Assembly: GCF_026015985.1 (NCBI RefSeq)
Contig: NZ_CP110389.1
Coordinates: forward strand, 5,860,001-5,924,000
DNA length: 64,000 bases
Reading direction: 5' to 3'
DNA from: Rhodopseudomonas sp. P2A-2r
GTDB lineage: Bacteria > Pseudomonadota > Alphaproteobacteria > Rhizobiales > Xanthobacteraceae
Below, piece by piece: positions 62,561 through 64,000 of this stretch. Position 1 is the stretch's first letter; each line of letters opens with the position of its first letter. A program made the translations under genes and the position numbers. The notes below the pieces were generated by a model. That model had not been told where the DNA came from, did not search any database, and saw nothing but the letters and a program-made list of their open reading frames with translations.

Positions 62561-63972
62561 GCAAGCTCCGGGCATTGGGTGTGGAAATCAGTCGCCCGCT
62601 GGAACGCGGCGCCGATGGTCAGCACGGTGGCTTCATCGAACGGTCGACCGATCAGCTGCATGCCTATCGGCAACTTGCTGGAAGTGAAGCCGGTCGGAAT
62701 CGAGAGCGCCGGCAGGCCGAGGTAGTTGATCGGGCGGGTGAAGCGTGTCACCCGCTGGATCATCGCCTCGGCGTCCAGACTGTTGCCGACATCCGTTTCC
62801 AGAATGGTTGGTGCCGCGGCCGGCGAAACCGGCGCCAGAACTGCATCCACGCCGGCGACCGCGGCGAGATGAGCCGCCAGCGCCGGACCGCGCCAGCGCA
62901 TGGTTTCCAGATAGGTCACGCCGGAAATGCCGAAGCCGTTCTGCAGCCGTGCCAGGATCTGCGGGCCATAGTCCTGCGGCCGCTCGACCATCCAGCGTTT
63001 GTGAATCGCGGCAGCCTCGGTGACGATCAGCAACTGGCAAGCCGCCGAAAGCTGTCGCTGGTCCGGCAGGTCGACCTCGACCACATGAACGCCCTCGCGC
63101 TTCAGCGTTGCAATGGTGTCCTGCAGGGCCTGCGCCGTGCCGTCATCGAGATCCTCGACGTAGAACGCCTTGGGAATGCCGACGGTCATGCCCTTGGCCG
63201 ACGCGTGCGTGGCCGCCATGTAGTTCGGCACCGCGCGCGTGCTGGTGGTCGGATCGAGCGGATCGGCGCCGGCCATCAGGCCGGTGAGCAGCGCGCAATC
63301 CTCGACGGTGCGGGCCAGCGGGCCGACGGTGTCGAGCGACTGCGACAGCGGCATGGCGCCGGCGCGGCTGATCAGGCCCACGGTGGTCTTCAATCCGGTG
63401 ACGCCGCAGAAATGCGCCGGCAACCGGATCGAACCGCCAGTGTCGGAGCCCAATGCCGCAAATGTCAAACGGGCAGCGACGGCGGAGCCCGAACCCGACG
63501 ACGAGCCGCCGGTGACGTGATCCACATGCCACGGATTATGCACCGCGCCGTAATGCGCGTTGTGGCCGGTGGGGCCATAGGCGAATTCCACCATCTGCAG
63601 AGAGCCGAGGCGCACGGTGCCGGCGTCCTTCAGCCGCTGCAGCGCCGTCGACGTCGTGGTCGCGACCCAGTCGCGGCGGATGTGCGAGCCGCAAGTGACC
63701 ACATGGCCTTCGTCGTAATACATGTCCTTGTGCGCCAGCGGCACGCCGTGCAGCACGCCCTTGCTCTGCCCCTTGGCGAGCGCTGCGTCGGCGGCATCGG
63801 CAGCGGCCAGCGCAGCATCGGCCTCGATCGACATGAACGCATTGAGGCTCGACTGCCATTTGGCGGTCCGGTCGAGACATGACTTTGTCGCTTCGCGCGA
63901 CGAGATCTTCTTGTTGGCAATGGCGTCGGCTATTTCGGTCAGCGACAGCAATGCGGGTTCGGTGACGCTCAT
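62557..63972 (-). CDS. Amidase-signature family amidase
   Basis: The 471-residue amidase has K82 (HGVPLAHKD), S157 in TGGSSSGSGSAV and nucleophile S181 in GSDTGGSIRLP, the complete Ser-cisSer-Lys triad. It resembles GatA and aryl/aliphatic amidases, but no gatB/gatC genes are adjacent. It is therefore more likely a catabolic amidase. Its stop overlaps the start of the peptide-type ABC ATPase, suggesting a scavenging operon for an amide-containing compound. The start is the first ATG of the frame, 28 bases from the window edge, and the upstream promoter is not visible. Confidence 0.9.
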   Translation of the reverse strand: MSVTEPALLSLTEIADAIANKKISSREATKSCLDRTAKWQSSLNAFMSIEADAALAAADAADAALAKGQSKGVLHGVPLAHKDMYYDEGHVVTCGSHIRRDWVATTTSTALQRLKDAGTVRLGSLQMVEFAYGPTGHNAHYGAVHNPWHVDHVTGGSSSGSGSAVAARLTFAALGSDTGGSIRLPAHFCGVTGLKTTVGLISRAGAMPLSQSLDTVGPLARTVEDCALLTGLMAGADPLDPTTSTRAVPNYMAATHASAKGMTVGIPKAFYVEDLDDGTAQALQDTIATLKREGVHVVEVDLPDQRQLSAACQLLIVTEAAAIHKRWMVERPQDYGPQILARLQNGFGISGVTYLETMRWRGPALAAHLAAVAGVDAVLAPVSPAAAPTILETDVGNSLDAEAMIQRVTRFTRPINYLGLPALSIPTGFTSSKLPIGMQLIGRPFDEATVLTIGAAFQRATDFHTQCPELA

Positions 63973-64000
63973 TTGACGGCTTTCGTATTCTGCACGACGA

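Overview
The window looks like chromosome from a Bradyrhizobium/Rhodopseudomonas-type alphaproteobacterium (Nitrobacteraceae). It is GC-rich and has a compact bifunctional PutA of 997 residues, an Irr-type iron control element, a FixK/FNR-type anaerobox in front of hemN, several branched-chain-type ABC and TRAP uptake systems, and many palindromic intergenic repeats. I see no rRNA, tRNA, CRISPR array, prophage or transposase gene.

Layout. 0-9.7 kb: the 5' part of a membrane glycosyltransferase, a membrane adenylate cyclase carrying a ferredoxin domain, a sulfite dehydrogenase pair (SorA/SorB-like), a cold-shock protein, a secreted protein with a possible Cys-His-Asp triad, putA and a glycerate kinase. 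9.8-25.5 kb: an aromatic-acid uptake and degradation locus. It holds a MarR regulator, a branched-chain-type ABC transporter with a fused permease-ATPase and two tandem binding proteins, a feruloyl-CoA-synthase-like ligase, a crotonase, an SDR, a DUF3237 protein, a TRAP transporter and 4-hydroxybenzoate 3-monooxygenase (pobA). A shared inverted repeat, GTTATA-N3-TATAAC, sits at three promoters and ties these transcription units into one probable MarR regulon. 25.6-30.8 kb: assorted small genes (thioesterase, LysR, PNPOx-like, Cys-cluster protein, DUF3307, a stand-alone DUF6537-like protein, a membrane cyclic-nucleotide-binding protein). 31-44.3 kb: a second CoA-thioester locus with two crotonases, a nitroreductase, three acyl-CoA dehydrogenases, a second feruloyl-CoA-synthase-like ligase, an SDR, a TetR regulator, a thiolase and another acyl-CoA synthetase. 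Together these could activate an aryl- or alkyl-propanoid acid and shorten its side chain. 44.4-51 kb: cobB, an epoxide-hydrolase-like protein, a chemoreceptor and hemN. 51-64 kb: an Irr-box-associated small secreted ORF, cytochrome b561, two amidases, an AidB-like dehydrogenase, an SDR, GNAT and DUF1127 proteins, a LysR-MHS transporter pair, a secreted esterase, a PncC/CinA-like protein and a peptide-type ABC ATPase.

A striking feature is the number of interrupted reading frames. Nine genes (livK1, pobA, one crotonase, a nitroreductase, acd1, the second ligase, cobB, the chemoreceptor and one amidase) are each broken by one small indel, usually in a homopolymer run. Two more short genes look affected. 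Restoring one base makes livK1 and acd1 exactly the length of their intact neighbouring paralogs. This pattern fits uncorrected indel errors in the sequence at least as well as real gene decay, so each pseudogene call should be read with that in mind.

The intergenic spaces hold at least four families of palindromic REP/MITE-like elements. One 246-bp stretch (40298-40543) is highly strand-skewed (about 45% T and 8% A on the + strand). It remains open on the minus strand as a Lys/Arg-rich reading frame between the TetR and SDR genes.
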